A stretch of 18,889 nucleotides of DNA, from the NCBI GenBank assembly GCA_043806395.1, contig JAZDHC010000181.1, positions 1 through 18,889 on the forward strand. Direction: 5' to 3'. The position numbers and the translations under genes are program-made. The notes beneath the pieces were generated by a model. The model was given only the letters and a program-made list of their open reading frames with translations, was not told the DNA's origin and made no database searches. The stretch comes from CG2-30-40-21 sp043806395 (GTDB taxonomy: Bacteria > UBA9089 > CG2-30-40-21). Below are positions 6,795 through 15,257 of the stretch, one piece after another; within the stretch, counting starts at the first letter, position 1, and every line of letters begins with the position of its first letter.

Positions 6795-9095
6795 TCAAAA
6801 CGATGGTCCTATCCCAAAATGAATCTTGGTTTCACCCTTTACCTGTCCCGGTGCATCATTTAATCTCCAGGCATAATCCATACGGATAGGGCCTATGGGG
6901 CTATTGATTCGAAGTCCTATGCCTGCCCCAGCCTTCAGCTCAGAGAAATCAACCTCAGAAGTCTTTCCCCAGACATTACCGCAGTCAGCAAACAGTACTC
7001 CATAAAGTTGCTTGGGTGCGATAGGGAAACGATACTCAATATTTCCTACAAAAACCGCCTCACCTCCTTCCTGTTTTCCTTTAGGGCAGATACTTCTTTC
7101 TTCGTAACCCCTGACAGAATAATGTCCACCAACCCTGAACTTCTCATAATCAGGCGGTGCATCTCCACCACTCTTTAACTTAGTGATAATTCCAAACCTG
7201 CTGTGAACAGCCAGAACAAACTTCCACCAGCTTGGGATATAATAGGTTGCATCTATTGTTGGCTTGAAATAGTCAATATCCCCACCAAGTATACTGCCAA
7301 CCAGATCACTTGAAATATCCCAGAAACAACCTGAATTAGGATTAAATATATCCTCACCCATCTTGGTATTTCTGGTAAACCTGAGGTTTAAGCCTGAAGT
7401 TTTAACATAGTCTTCACCCCACTTAGTCCTCCAATTCTTGATAGAATCAGAAACATTAGCCGACATATTCCTCATAGCAACATCTTCATATTTATACTTG
7501 CAACTCAAGCTGTTGTATTTTGATGTGTCACGGCTGGCTCTTATTGCCCCTCCCTTTCTCAGGCTGGTATAATCCGTATATTTATCACTACTATGCCATG
7601 ATTCAATACCAACCAATGTCTTTGGCTTAATATCCCTGAACCATGGGTTGGTAAAGCCAAATTCATAGTTGGTAATATTTTGTCCCAGCTCACCCTTTAT
7701 ATTCATGGCATACCCCTTGCCCCTGAGGTTATTTAAGACACATTCAATCGAGCCAAATCCACCTGGCTGAGAGCCATAACCTGCAGAAAAAAGGAATGTA
7801 CCGGTCTTTCCCTCCTTAACATCAATCTCCAAAATCTTTTTACCTTCATCTGCCCCTGGCTTGATATTAAAATTAACCTCATCAAAATAGCCGAGATTAA
7901 TGAGCCTTTGTCTGCTCAGCCTGACATTCTGTCCATCAAAAAGAGAGCCATCATTAATCAAAAGCTCCCGACGGATAACATTATCCTTAGTCTTTGTATT
8001 ACCAGCAATAAGGATTTTTTCTATATATGCCTGCTTCCCCTCATTTATATTAAAGGTAATGAACACGGTCTTTACCTCTGCATCCACATCTTCCTCCGGG
8101 ACAACCTGACATGAGATATATCCCTTTGCAGCATACAAGCTATTAATCATCTGCATATCCTGACTGACGAACATAATATTATAAAGGCTATTCTCTCCGG
8201 TCTTCATTTTTGTCCTTATTTCAGCCTCAGGAATGAGCTTATTGCCCTTAACCTCTATTCCTGTTATCTTGAATTGATTACCCTCAGAGACATTGATGGT
8301 AATCAGCATCCCTTTTTTTTCCTTTGAATAAACAATCTCTGGTGATGATACGATTGCCTGAATATACCCCTTTGATTTATAATAATAAGTAAGCCTCTGG
8401 CTATCAATCTCAAGCTCTGATTTGTTGTAAATCCCATCCTTAGCTGTCTTTATCTGTTTTTTCAGGATTCTTGGCTGTATAGTGCTATTCAAAAAGGTTA
8501 TCTCTTTTACCTTGATTAATTGCTTGGAGTCAAGATGAAAGATAATGTCCACGCCTGCCACAGGTACTCCTTCCTTTTCCCTTTTCCCTGTGGGAGAGGG
8601 ATGAGTCTCTCGCTTGTATGGCTTTACCTCATTGGTTATCTCTGTAAAACAATACCCCTTTTCCTGACAATATTCCAGCATCTTCTGCATAGATTCCTTG
8701 ACTTGATAGGGCTGATACGGGGCATTTTCCTTCACGGTTATTACTTTTTTCAACTCCTCATAGCTTGGCTCCTTGCTGCCGGTAATAGTTATCAAACCAA
8801 CTAAGGGTCGCTCTTTTACAGAAAAAACAAGCTGTACCTTGCCCTCAACTATTTCAACAGCAGATGACACATTCTCAAAATAGCCAAGTTTATAGATAGC
8901 ACGAATGTCTGCATCTACCCTCTTTGCATCAAGGCTATCCCCTGGCTTAATACTTACAGCATTCAGAACTACCCCTGTATGTACTGTTTCATTACCAGCA
9001 ATGGTTATTGCGGTAATAATCTCTGGTGCCTCCTTCTGGGCATAGAGATTGGTGGTAACGAGAAGAAATACGATAGCAACTAATAGTTTTGACAC
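6795..9095 (-). CDS. bamA: Outer membrane protein assembly factor BamA
   Basis: A 766-residue central subunit of the β-barrel assembly machinery. A signal peptide (1-19, ending LYAQ) is followed by five POTRA domains at about 25-95, 96-197, 198-272, 273-350 and 351-424. A 16-strand Omp85 barrel follows, with VRGYEER near residue 660 (the loop-6 VRGF-type motif) and terminal Phe. The start is GTG with GGAGG 7 nt upstream. POTRA2 carries an unusual low-complexity segment (THPSPTGKREKEG, about 164-176) encoded by a purine-rich stretch that looks like an inserted repeat. It lies upstream of skp and lpxD, and 129 nt separate it from the small membrane-protein gene upstream, so it may have its own promoter. 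Confidence 0.96.
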   Translation of the reverse strand: MSKLLVAIVFLLVTTNLYAQKEAPEIITAITIAGNETVHTGVVLNAVSIKPGDSLDAKRVDADIRAIYKLGYFENVSSAVEIVEGKVQLVFSVKERPLVGLITITGSKEPSYEELKKVITVKENAPYQPYQVKESMQKMLEYCQEKGYCFTEITNEVKPYKRETHPSPTGKREKEGVPVAGVDIIFHLDSKQLIKVKEITFLNSTIQPRILKKQIKTAKDGIYNKSELEIDSQRLTYYYKSKGYIQAIVSSPEIVYSKEKKGMLITINVSEGNQFKITGIEVKGNKLIPEAEIRTKMKTGENSLYNIMFVSQDMQMINSLYAAKGYISCQVVPEEDVDAEVKTVFITFNINEGKQAYIEKILIAGNTKTKDNVIRRELLINDGSLFDGQNVRLSRQRLINLGYFDEVNFNIKPGADEGKKILEIDVKEGKTGTFLFSAGYGSQPGGFGSIECVLNNLRGKGYAMNIKGELGQNITNYEFGFTNPWFRDIKPKTLVGIESWHSSDKYTDYTSLRKGGAIRASRDTSKYNSLSCKYKYEDVAMRNMSANVSDSIKNWRTKWGEDYVKTSGLNLRFTRNTKMGEDIFNPNSGCFWDISSDLVGSILGGDIDYFKPTIDATYYIPSWWKFVLAVHSRFGIITKLKSGGDAPPDYEKFRVGGHYSVRGYEERSICPKGKQEGGEAVFVGNIEYRFPIAPKQLYGVLFADCGNVWGKTSEVDFSELKAGAGIGLRINSPIGPIRMDYAWRLNDAPGQVKGETKIHFGIGPSF
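8568..8606 (-). repeat. Probable repeat-derived in-frame insertion in bamA POTRA2
   Basis: The minus strand reads CATCCCTCTCCCACAGGG then purine-rich AAAAGGGAAAAGGAAGG. It encodes THPSPTGKREKEG between a β-strand and the next conserved strand of POTRA2. CCCTCTCCCAC…GGGAGAGGG motifs are common dispersed repeats in repeat-rich bacteria. No second copy is in this window, so the assignment is inferred from composition and position. Confidence 0.4.
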
Positions 9096-9224
9096 AATTT
9101 TTCCTCCATAATATTATTTTATAGTACAATCATCTAAGTATCAGATATATTTATCATCACTGAACTCACAGCCAGTTTTCGTTGGCACATGCAATTCATT
9201 ATAGATATCGCGTACTCATCGATT

Positions 9225-9437
9225 TTATTTTTTACTGCCATTCACTAACGAAGTTATTAGTGCTAATACAATTGCAACTAAGGCAATCCCAATCAATACA
9301 GATAATCCTTTAGAATCTTGAAATTCCTGTGGTTCACAACCAAGCAATTGGGCTAGTTCATTCTGTTCTGAAGGAGCAATAACACCTCTTTGAGCTTTTT
9401 TCGTTAGGTATTGAATTCTCTCTATTCTGGTATCCAT
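9225..9437 (-). CDS. Small single-pass membrane protein, partner of the TIR-like protein
   Basis: A 70-residue protein of unknown family. Residues 1-43 are soluble and helical, with a repeated L/A/Q pattern (IQYLTKKAQRGVIAPSEQNE, then LAQLLG). Residues 45-65 form one strongly hydrophobic helix (LSVLIGIALVAIVLALITSL), ending in a short basic tail (NGSKK). The start ATG overlaps the stop of the TIR-like gene as TAATG, with GGAGG 7 nt upstream, so the two are translationally coupled and probably made together. It may anchor or gate the TIR-like protein at the inner membrane. That role is inference from linkage only. Confidence 0.72.
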   Translation of the reverse strand: MDTRIERIQYLTKKAQRGVIAPSEQNELAQLLGCEPQEFQDSKGLSVLIGIALVAIVLALITSLVNGSKK

Positions 9438-10030
9438 TAGTACACCTCCATGGTTAGAAATTGTTCGACGAAGCCTTGAATCAAATTATTAATTTTATCC
9501 TTATACTGTTCTATAGTGAACACACCTTTGTTTTTTAAATCCCTTAATTGAGGAAGTGTGTCCATCAGTTCATGAATTTGAAGATCGCTACCAGGAAGTT
9601 CATAGTAATTCCTGAACAAACTCATACTTCCCAGCTCTAGGAGAATAGCTTCCGCAATAGGACCATAGTTTCCCATCTCAAACTTGTAATGTGCTTCTGA
9701 AATCATCGGACTGAGCACTACACTATTTTCTTTAATTATGACATATTTATTCTTAAATTGAGGTAAACTCTGTAATATGCCGATCTCGACCAATACTCCT
9801 TGCGATGGTACTTTTCCTGATGACCCATCTAAATCTGGTGTAGCAATAACGATAGCAGCATCACAACTTTCTAATGTATCATTAACCAAACTACTCACAG
9901 GTCTTGAGCGTTTAGGCTCTTTCTCTACAATCACCGGAACACAACCAATGAGATCGATTATTCTTATTGCATAATCTGTTGGCTCAAGGTTATTTTCACA
10001 ATGACTAATAAATATTCTATGTTTCCCCAT
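9437..10030 (-). CDS. TIR-like protein with C-terminal SHOCT-like segment
   Basis: A 197-residue soluble protein. Residues 4-130 resemble TIR or TIR-like nucleotide-binding folds (PF10137/CAP12 type). HRIFISHCENN is β1, CVPVIVEKEPKRSRPV follows, then SCDAAIVIATPDLDGSSGK, then GVLVEIGILQ, whose Glu82 sits where TIR NADases carry the catalytic Glu. Residues ~160-187 (LRDLKNKGVFTIEQYKDKIN) match the SHOCT pattern, a short motif often linked to oligomerisation or membrane partners. The ATG lies directly after the glycosyltransferase TAA, with GGGAG 8 nt upstream, and the gene overlaps the small membrane-protein gene. I infer an NAD-processing or nucleotide-sensing effector. It could instead be a nucleoside deoxyribosyltransferase-like housekeeping protein. 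Confidence 0.65.
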   Translation of the reverse strand: MGKHRIFISHCENNLEPTDYAIRIIDLIGCVPVIVEKEPKRSRPVSSLVNDTLESCDAAIVIATPDLDGSSGKVPSQGVLVEIGILQSLPQFKNKYVIIKENSVVLSPMISEAHYKFEMGNYGPIAEAILLELGSMSLFRNYYELPGSDLQIHELMDTLPQLRDLKNKGVFTIEQYKDKINNLIQGFVEQFLTMEVY

Positions 10031-11173
10031 TTAGATAGCTCCCATCATCATCATCCCAATCTCCTCGCTACATTTCGGCCTTCCCAATCTCCCTGCCGCC
10101 TCCCTCATACAAGAATATTTTGCCTCATCATTCAAAAGCCCCATGACAACACTGGGTATATCCCTCACATCCTTTGAATATACAGCAGCCCCAGCCTTAA
10201 CCAATACCCTGACATTCCATTCTTCCTGTCCTTTTATGGCTTGCATTAGAACAAGAGGCACCTTTTTTGCCAATGCCTCTGATACAGACATGCCACCTGG
10301 TTTGGTGATTATCAAATCCGCAGCAGACATAAACTCTTCCATATTATCCACAAAGCCAAAGACCTTAGCCTGACAATCAAGACCATGGACAATCTCTTCA
10401 GCCTTTTGCCGTAATCTTTCATCCCTGCCAATAATTATGGCCAATTGAAATGAACCCTTAACACCATCAAATGCCCTTAACAAGTCAAGTACTGGTCCTA
10501 TCCCAAATCCTCCTGAAAGTATCAATACAAGCGGCGTATCCTTATCAAGTCCAAGTTTTTCCTTTGCTTCCTCCGTCCCCATGGGGACAGAAAACTTAGG
10601 GCTGATAGGGATACCCTCAATAACTATTCTTTCAGAAGGAATGCCCTGACCTTCAAGATACCGTACCATTTCTTCACATGGCACCACAAAAATATTCACT
10701 TGCTTGTTTATCCCAAACGAATGCACATGAAAATCTGTTGCTACAGAAATGAGAGGGATATCCAGTCCCTTGTATTTCTTCAGAACCCCCACTGCAGCAG
10801 CAAGAAATGGATGGGTTGAAACAATTACCTCCGGCTGAAATTCCTTGATATTTTTTGCAATCAAGGTTACATATCTCCTGGTAATATACCATCGCATGGG
10901 AGAATAAACACTTGAAAGCAGGCGAGTATTGTAAAAATATCCCCAGAGATGTGGCAGATGCCTGGCCATAAAGACATAAAAATCATTAACAAATCGTTGC
11001 CTTTTTGGCTCTTCTTCGAGTGGGTCTTTTAACCAAACAACAGATTCTGGTGAAACCCGACCGATCCCTTCGCAGATAGCTTCAGCTGCCCGAATGTGTC
11101 CCATGCCAGCTAATACGGTTAAGACAAGAATTCTCTTCAACTTATAACCCCGTTTCTGCTTTAAGCTTGACAT
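10031..11173 (-). CDS. MGDG synthase/UgtP-type glycosyltransferase (GT28-like)
   Basis: About 380 residues, matching processive diacylglycerol glucosyltransferases and MGDG synthases, which transfer sugar from a UDP donor to a lipid at the cytoplasmic membrane face. The N-terminal domain has KRILVLTVLAGMGHIRAAEA (the G-x-G-H loop) and EVIVSTHPFLAAAVGVLKK. The C-terminal donor domain has LVLILSGGFGIGPVLDLL, GFVDNMEEFMSAADLIITKP, GGMSVSEALAKKVPLVLMQA and IKGQEEWN, all family hallmarks. The frame is open to 11287, but that extension translates a dispersed repeat. The likeliest starts are ATG 11173 or TTG 11140 (just before KRILV, with GGGG upstream). It sits between the Cys-rich gene and the TIR-like gene. 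The sugar and acceptor cannot be read from sequence. Confidence 0.85.
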   Translation of the reverse strand: MSSLKQKRGYKLKRILVLTVLAGMGHIRAAEAICEGIGRVSPESVVWLKDPLEEEPKRQRFVNDFYVFMARHLPHLWGYFYNTRLLSSVYSPMRWYITRRYVTLIAKNIKEFQPEVIVSTHPFLAAAVGVLKKYKGLDIPLISVATDFHVHSFGINKQVNIFVVPCEEMVRYLEGQGIPSERIVIEGIPISPKFSVPMGTEEAKEKLGLDKDTPLVLILSGGFGIGPVLDLLRAFDGVKGSFQLAIIIGRDERLRQKAEEIVHGLDCQAKVFGFVDNMEEFMSAADLIITKPGGMSVSEALAKKVPLVLMQAIKGQEEWNVRVLVKAGAAVYSKDVRDIPSVVMGLLNDEAKYSCMREAAGRLGRPKCSEEIGMMMMGAI

Positions 11174-11174
11174 A

Positions 11175-11401
11175 TAAGAAAAAATTTTCTCACGCGGAGA
11201 CGCTGAGATCGCTGAGAGGAAACTGCTCAATATTTTATGGCATAATGAAAAAATGTTTCCTGCTTTTCGCCTTTGTGAGGTTGCCACAAATTATTGAACA
11301 ATTATGAGAATCCTCTCCGCGTTCTCCGCATCTTTGCGTGAGATAATTCTTTCTTACCACAAGATATTGAGCAATTACGGATTCTCCGCATCTTTGCTCG
11401 C
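11175..11401. repeat. Cluster of three related repeat units between the glycosyltransferase and the Cys-rich gene
   Basis: Two direct units start with CCACAA at 11284 and 11357; both contain TTCTCCGCATCTTTGC (11322-11337 and 11382-11397). An imperfect inverted unit lies at about 11180-11240 (TCTCACGCGGAGACGC). This ACGCAAAGACGCGGAGA-type sequence is a dispersed repeat. It supplies the spurious N-terminal extension of the glycosyltransferase frame and the C-terminal ASKDAENP of the Cys-rich protein. Confidence 0.7.
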
Positions 11402-11575
11402 AACATCTGCATCTTCCACCTTATGAATTATCTCCCATCGTTTTTTCATATTACCCTCAAAGCACTCTGAGAAATAAGGGCATTCAAAACAACATGTCTG
11501 GAGCATTCCCTTCTCACCCAACATCCATTTTTTTACACAAGCCGTATGCTTTTCACATCTTTCACAACAAAGCAT
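11375..11575 (-). CDS. Small Cys-rich protein with duplicated CC-x2-C-x5-C motif
   Basis: A 66-residue protein carrying the same cysteine pattern twice: CCERCEKHTAC (residues 3-13) and CCFECPYFSEC (28-38), separated by a short basic linker. Eight cysteines in this spacing suggest binding of two zinc ions or an Fe-S cluster. No known family is recognised. GAGGAG lies 6 nt before the ATG, and the GH57 gene ends 23 nt upstream, so it is probably co-transcribed. The last residues (DADVASKDAENP) are encoded by the neighbouring dispersed repeat, so the natural C-terminus may have been changed by repeat insertion. Confidence 0.68.
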   Translation of the reverse strand: MLCCERCEKHTACVKKWMLGEKGMLQTCCFECPYFSECFEGNMKKRWEIIHKVEDADVASKDAENP

Positions 11576-11598
11576 TTAGTTCTCCTCATGAGCATTTC

Positions 11599-13224
11599 TT
11601 AGCTGACAACTGATCCTCTTATCTGCCTCTTCAACCCCTCCGGTACACTCAAGCCCAGTGTTTTATATACCCCTTCCAGATATCCCCTGAACAAAGAATC
11701 AAAAATATCTGCATTTGGAGAATAGTGTTTATCACCATACCACCAGAACCAATCTGAGCCCTCGGCAATGTAAATATATTCCCATGCCTTCTTAGTCTTA
11801 TCTGATTGTCCATGTTTCTTTTCAAAGCCTACCAGAGCCTCTCTTGCCTCATACAGATAATCCCATGCCCTATTTTCTTCCTTGCCCCCTATCCAGATTT
11901 GGAAATTAGAGTTTATCCATGAGCCGGGATGAATATCGGTAATGGTCTCCTGAGCGGGATTTTCCTGAAGATATTCACTAATAGTAACACACCGTATCCC
12001 TTCATCATGCGAAAGGCTTGTATAGAGATATTCTAAGAATTCCCAGCCATTTTTTGAGTAATATTCCCACGCATTTTCTCCATCCATGGCAATACATACC
12101 AGATGATTTCTTTTCTTAGGCAACATGTCCTTGATATGATGGAGTCTGGTAATAAAATCAGAAACCGCATCATAGGTATTCCATTTTGAATAGGTAAATC
12201 CAATAGTGTCTGAAAGGGTTCTGTCACGAAAGACCATATTTACTCGTCTTCCATCTACTTCCAAACAATATGGTTTATACAACAGATGAGCACTGTATCT
12301 ATCTATACCAAGCGTATGGTACAAATTCCATTCATCTGTTGCCAGCCATTTGATCTCATTATCAGCTACTAAGGGAACAATATCGTTACACACACTTCCC
12401 TCTGATGGCCACATCCCTCTGGGGCTGCAACCAAAATGATGCTGGTAGCATTCAACCGCCATTTTTATCTGCATTCTTGCATCCTCAGGGGCAGCAAACT
12501 TCTTGTTTGGCAGGGTAACGGTTGGGTCTGATTGTCTGGCTAATTCCATATTGCATAACAAGGGAAGTATAGGGTGATAATATGGGGTTACAGAGACCTC
12601 AATCTGTCCCTTGTCCTGCATCCTTTTATATTCAGGTAAAATCCATGAGATGAGTTCCCTCTGTTTATCTATAAGTGTTTGCTTTTCTTCTTCAGTAAAA
12701 TTCCTTTGCTTTTGGATAAGATTTACCAATAATGAATCTTTCCCCTGAAATTGTGGGTCAAACCAGGCAATATTGAACCAGACCTGAAGATCCAGAAAAT
12801 CCTGGGTGTTAAACCTTTTAATAGCAGCAGGTAACCCATCACCGGGAATAGTAATACCCCTTTTTTCGATAAGTTCCCTGTACCTTGGAAAGGGCTTGAT
12901 CATATTATCCCAGTTTGCAGAAAAAAATTCCTGCAAAATAAAGCTCTTTTGTCCATGGCTCAAATCCTTGGCTTTCATTACGGTATGAGCCAGATATTTA
13001 TCGCTTGCACCCTTAGCGTACTCATCCAATTGAATCATCAGGGATGGTACCATGTTAAATGTTTGATGAATCTTGGGATACGCCTCCAGAATAGAAACCA
13101 TCTCATAATAATCCTTAATCCCATGAAGCCTTACCCATGGAAGGGCATATTCTCCTGTAGAAATATCCTTATAAAATGGTTGATGCATGTGCCATAAAAA
13201 AGCAACATGTAAGGGATTACTCAT
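11599..13224 (-). CDS. Glycoside hydrolase family 57 α-glucan-active enzyme
   Basis: A 541-residue GH57 protein acting on α-glucans (α-amylase, 4-α-glucanotransferase or branching type). Conserved regions are visible in order: WHMHQPF (residues 11-17), GCSPRGMWPSEGSV with candidate nucleophile Glu275, WLATDEWN (293-300), CIAMDGENAWEYY with candidate acid/base Asp381, and EGSDWFWWYGDKH near the end. The chosen ATG overlaps the TPR gene stop as ATGA; a GTG 12 nt further upstream is less likely. There is no signal peptide, so it should act in the cytoplasm on a storage glucan. The gene lies between the TPR gene and the Cys-rich gene. The exact reaction within GH57 is not decidable from sequence. 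Confidence 0.93.
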   Translation of the reverse strand: MSNPLHVAFLWHMHQPFYKDISTGEYALPWVRLHGIKDYYEMVSILEAYPKIHQTFNMVPSLMIQLDEYAKGASDKYLAHTVMKAKDLSHGQKSFILQEFFSANWDNMIKPFPRYRELIEKRGITIPGDGLPAAIKRFNTQDFLDLQVWFNIAWFDPQFQGKDSLLVNLIQKQRNFTEEEKQTLIDKQRELISWILPEYKRMQDKGQIEVSVTPYYHPILPLLCNMELARQSDPTVTLPNKKFAAPEDARMQIKMAVECYQHHFGCSPRGMWPSEGSVCNDIVPLVADNEIKWLATDEWNLYHTLGIDRYSAHLLYKPYCLEVDGRRVNMVFRDRTLSDTIGFTYSKWNTYDAVSDFITRLHHIKDMLPKKRNHLVCIAMDGENAWEYYSKNGWEFLEYLYTSLSHDEGIRCVTISEYLQENPAQETITDIHPGSWINSNFQIWIGGKEENRAWDYLYEAREALVGFEKKHGQSDKTKKAWEYIYIAEGSDWFWWYGDKHYSPNADIFDSLFRGYLEGVYKTLGLSVPEGLKRQIRGSVVS

Positions 13225-13883
13225 AGATTTTTCCACCAGAACCTTGCCTCATCAGCCCATACAGAACTTGCAATTATCTTGCCATATTCATTCTTTGCCT
13301 GCTGTATGTTACCCATCCTTTGATAACACCTTCCAAGGCTCAAGTTAGCCTCCTGAACCTCAAAACTCTGCGGATATTTTTTTAACATCGTTGTATACGA
13401 ATCAACTGCCTTTGCAAACTCTTTTTTTTGCTCATAGATATTGCCAATACGACAATAAGCAGCCGGAGCTAAAGGATGTTTTGGGCATTTTTCAAGGAAT
13501 TCCTCAAAACAAGTCTTAGCATCATCATATGTCCCAAGGTAATAGCAGCAAGTCCCCTTATAAAAGCGGGCAAATTTTGCCTCTTTGGTAAAGCCATACT
13601 TGTTAATGATAGAGGTAAAGACATCCTTTGCCTTTGTATAACCTTCCTTTTCACCCGGGACGCATCGTTGATACGCCACCTGTGCTTGAGAAAATTGACC
13701 CCTCACATTCTTCATTGAGGTAGAGACTGCGGCATAGAGGATGATTGCCCCAATGAGCACCCCAGCAGCAATACCGCCATATGTCTGAATCTTCGTCGGA
13801 TTTTTCTTGACATACCCAATGGCATCATGTATCCAGAGAGCCAAATCATCACCTTTCAAATCATGCCTTTTTAATTTTGACAT
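13221..13883 (-). CDS. Inner-membrane TPR protein (YfgM-like)
   Basis: A 220-residue protein with a short cytoplasmic N-terminus, one transmembrane helix at residues 35-55 (TYGGIAAGVLIGAIILYAAV) and a periplasmic C-terminal region. That region has at least three TPR units: about 98-130 (ARFYKGTCCYYLGTYDDA), 135-165 (YCRIGNIYEQKKEFAKAVDS) and 170-205. The layout matches YfgM/TPR_21 proteins that associate with Sec and periplasmic chaperone traffic. GGAAGGTG lies 5 nt before the ATG. Its stop overlaps the GH57 start by 4 nt, indicating translational coupling. The link between a TPR scaffold and a cytoplasmic GH57 is unexplained. Confidence 0.85.
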   Translation of the reverse strand: MSKLKRHDLKGDDLALWIHDAIGYVKKNPTKIQTYGGIAAGVLIGAIILYAAVSTSMKNVRGQFSQAQVAYQRCVPGEKEGYTKAKDVFTSIINKYGFTKEAKFARFYKGTCCYYLGTYDDAKTCFEEFLEKCPKHPLAPAAYCRIGNIYEQKKEFAKAVDSYTTMLKKYPQSFEVQEANLSLGRCYQRMGNIQQAKNEYGKIIASSVWADEARFWWKNL

Positions 13884-13906
13884 TTTTTCACCTTCCTTTT
13901 TTTGAG

Positions 13907-13976
13907 TTTGCAGGGATCAGGGGTCAGTTGATAGGAATCAGAATCAGTCTCTTTCCAGCCCCTGCAAACTGACCCC
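13907..13976. repeat. Scrambled palindromic repeat upstream of the TPR gene
   Basis: GTTTGCAGG (about 13908-13916) pairs with CCTGCAAAC further right, and GGGGTCAG pairs with CTGACCCC. These are dispersed-repeat motifs; CAGGGGTCAGGGGTC at 18578-18592 is related. They merge into the heptamer array. Confidence 0.55.
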
Positions 13977-14060
13977 TATCAACTATCAACTATCAACTAT
14001 CAACTGTCAACTATCAACTGTCAACTATCAACTATCAACTATCAACTGTCAACTATCAAC
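13977..14060. repeat. Tandem heptamer array, 12 copies
   Basis: Twelve uninterrupted 7-mers, nine TATCAAC and three TGTCAAC (copies 5, 7 and 11), end 2 nt before the guaB3 stop codon at 14063-14065. Read on the minus strand the variant is GTTGACA, which contains TTGACA. The array may affect transcription of the TPR gene downstream, but no paired -10 is clear. Confidence 0.95.
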
Positions 14061-14062
14061 TG

Positions 14063-15223
14063 CTACTTCCCCATCCCTATCCTTTGCGTCTTCTGAAATA
14101 TCTTCCCCTCTGTTTTTATGGATGGAGCAATAACCAATTCCACCAATTGCATTTGCCTGACAGTATCTGCCCCGCACACACCCATGGCAGTTCGCAAGGC
14201 ACCAACAAGGTTTTGTGAGCCATCATCCAGATGAGCTGGCCCATAGAGGGTTGTCTCAAGGGTTGAGGTTGTACCCACAAAGATCCTTGTTCCCCTTGGC
14301 AGGTTACGATGTGGTGTGGCCATGCCCCAGTGATAACCCTTTCCTGGTGACTCTTCCGTTTTCGCAAAGGCAGAGCCTATCATCACCGCATCTGCCCCAG
14401 AGGCAAATGCCTTACAAACATCCCCGCCAACAGACATTCCACCATCAGTAATAATGGACACATACCTTCCTGTTTGTTTATAATAGAAATCCCTGGCAGC
14501 TGCACAATCCACTGTGGCTGATACCTGTGGCACACCAATACCAAGCACCCCTCTCGTTGTGCAGGCAGATCCAGGTCCTACCCCAACCAGCAATCCATCA
14601 ATGCCTGTTCCCATAAGTTCCAGTGCAGCCTCATAGGTTACGCAATTGCCAACAATTACCGGAATAGAAATCTTTTTCTTTAATTCCTTAAAATCTAATG
14701 ATGGATTTGCCTTTGAGATAAACTTGGCTGTTACTACGGTTGCCTGAATAACAAGAATATCAGCCCCTGCCTCTTGAGCAATTGGACCAAACTCAGCTAT
14801 TCTTTGAGGGATAATTGAAACAGCCGCAATCCCGCCCCCATCCTTTATCTCTTTTATTCTTTTGATGACCAATTCCTTTTTTACGGGTTCTTCATATATC
14901 TTTTGCAGGACATTGGTTGCCTCATCCGGGGAAGCCTTAACTATTTTCTCCAATGCCTCTGATGGATCATCATATCTGGTCTGAATCCCTTCCAGATTAA
15001 GCACTGCAACCCCACCAAGCTTACTCATAGCTATAGCAAAATGAACATCCACCACCCCATCCATGGCTGACGCAAGCACTGGAATATCAAATTTAAGATT
15101 GCCCAGCCTCCATGTCGTATCCACATCCTCTGGATCAATGCTTACACACCCTGGAACAATAGCAATATCATCAAACCCATAGCAAGTCCGTGCCTTTCGT
15201 CCTCTACCAATCCATGTACCCAT
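14063..15223 (-). CDS. guaB3: GuaB3-family IMP dehydrogenase-related protein
   Basis: A 386-residue TIM-barrel protein of the IMP dehydrogenase/GMP reductase superfamily, most like GuaB3, which lacks the inserted CBS pair. The N-terminus GRKARTCYGFDDIAIVPG and IPVLASAMDGVVD are typical. The catalytic loop is GPGSACTTRGVLGIGVPQ with Cys221. TDGGMSVGGDVCKAFASGAD is the phosphate-binding region, followed by a C-terminal flap with RGTRIFVGTTSTLE. The likely reaction is NAD-dependent oxidation of IMP to XMP or a related step; members differ in activity. GGAGG lies upstream of the ATG, and a strong promoter is seen 150-180 nt upstream. A second, CBS-containing IMPDH may exist elsewhere in the genome. 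Confidence 0.9.
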   Translation of the reverse strand: MGTWIGRGRKARTCYGFDDIAIVPGCVSIDPEDVDTTWRLGNLKFDIPVLASAMDGVVDVHFAIAMSKLGGVAVLNLEGIQTRYDDPSEALEKIVKASPDEATNVLQKIYEEPVKKELVIKRIKEIKDGGGIAAVSIIPQRIAEFGPIAQEAGADILVIQATVVTAKFISKANPSLDFKELKKKISIPVIVGNCVTYEAALELMGTGIDGLLVGVGPGSACTTRGVLGIGVPQVSATVDCAAARDFYYKQTGRYVSIITDGGMSVGGDVCKAFASGADAVMIGSAFAKTEESPGKGYHWGMATPHRNLPRGTRIFVGTTSTLETTLYGPAHLDDGSQNLVGALRTAMGVCGADTVRQMQLVELVIAPSIKTEGKIFQKTQRIGMGK

Positions 15224-15257
15224 AAATATTTCCTCCTTTTAGAATAAGTCATATTAG

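Noticed and set aside
11174..11287. N-terminal extension of the glycosyltransferase to 11287
   Set aside because: It reads dispersed repeat sequence and has no homology-like content; family members start just before KRILVLT.
13977..14060. CRISPR array
   Set aside because: Units are 7 bp with no spacers and no cas genes; it is a simple tandem repeat.
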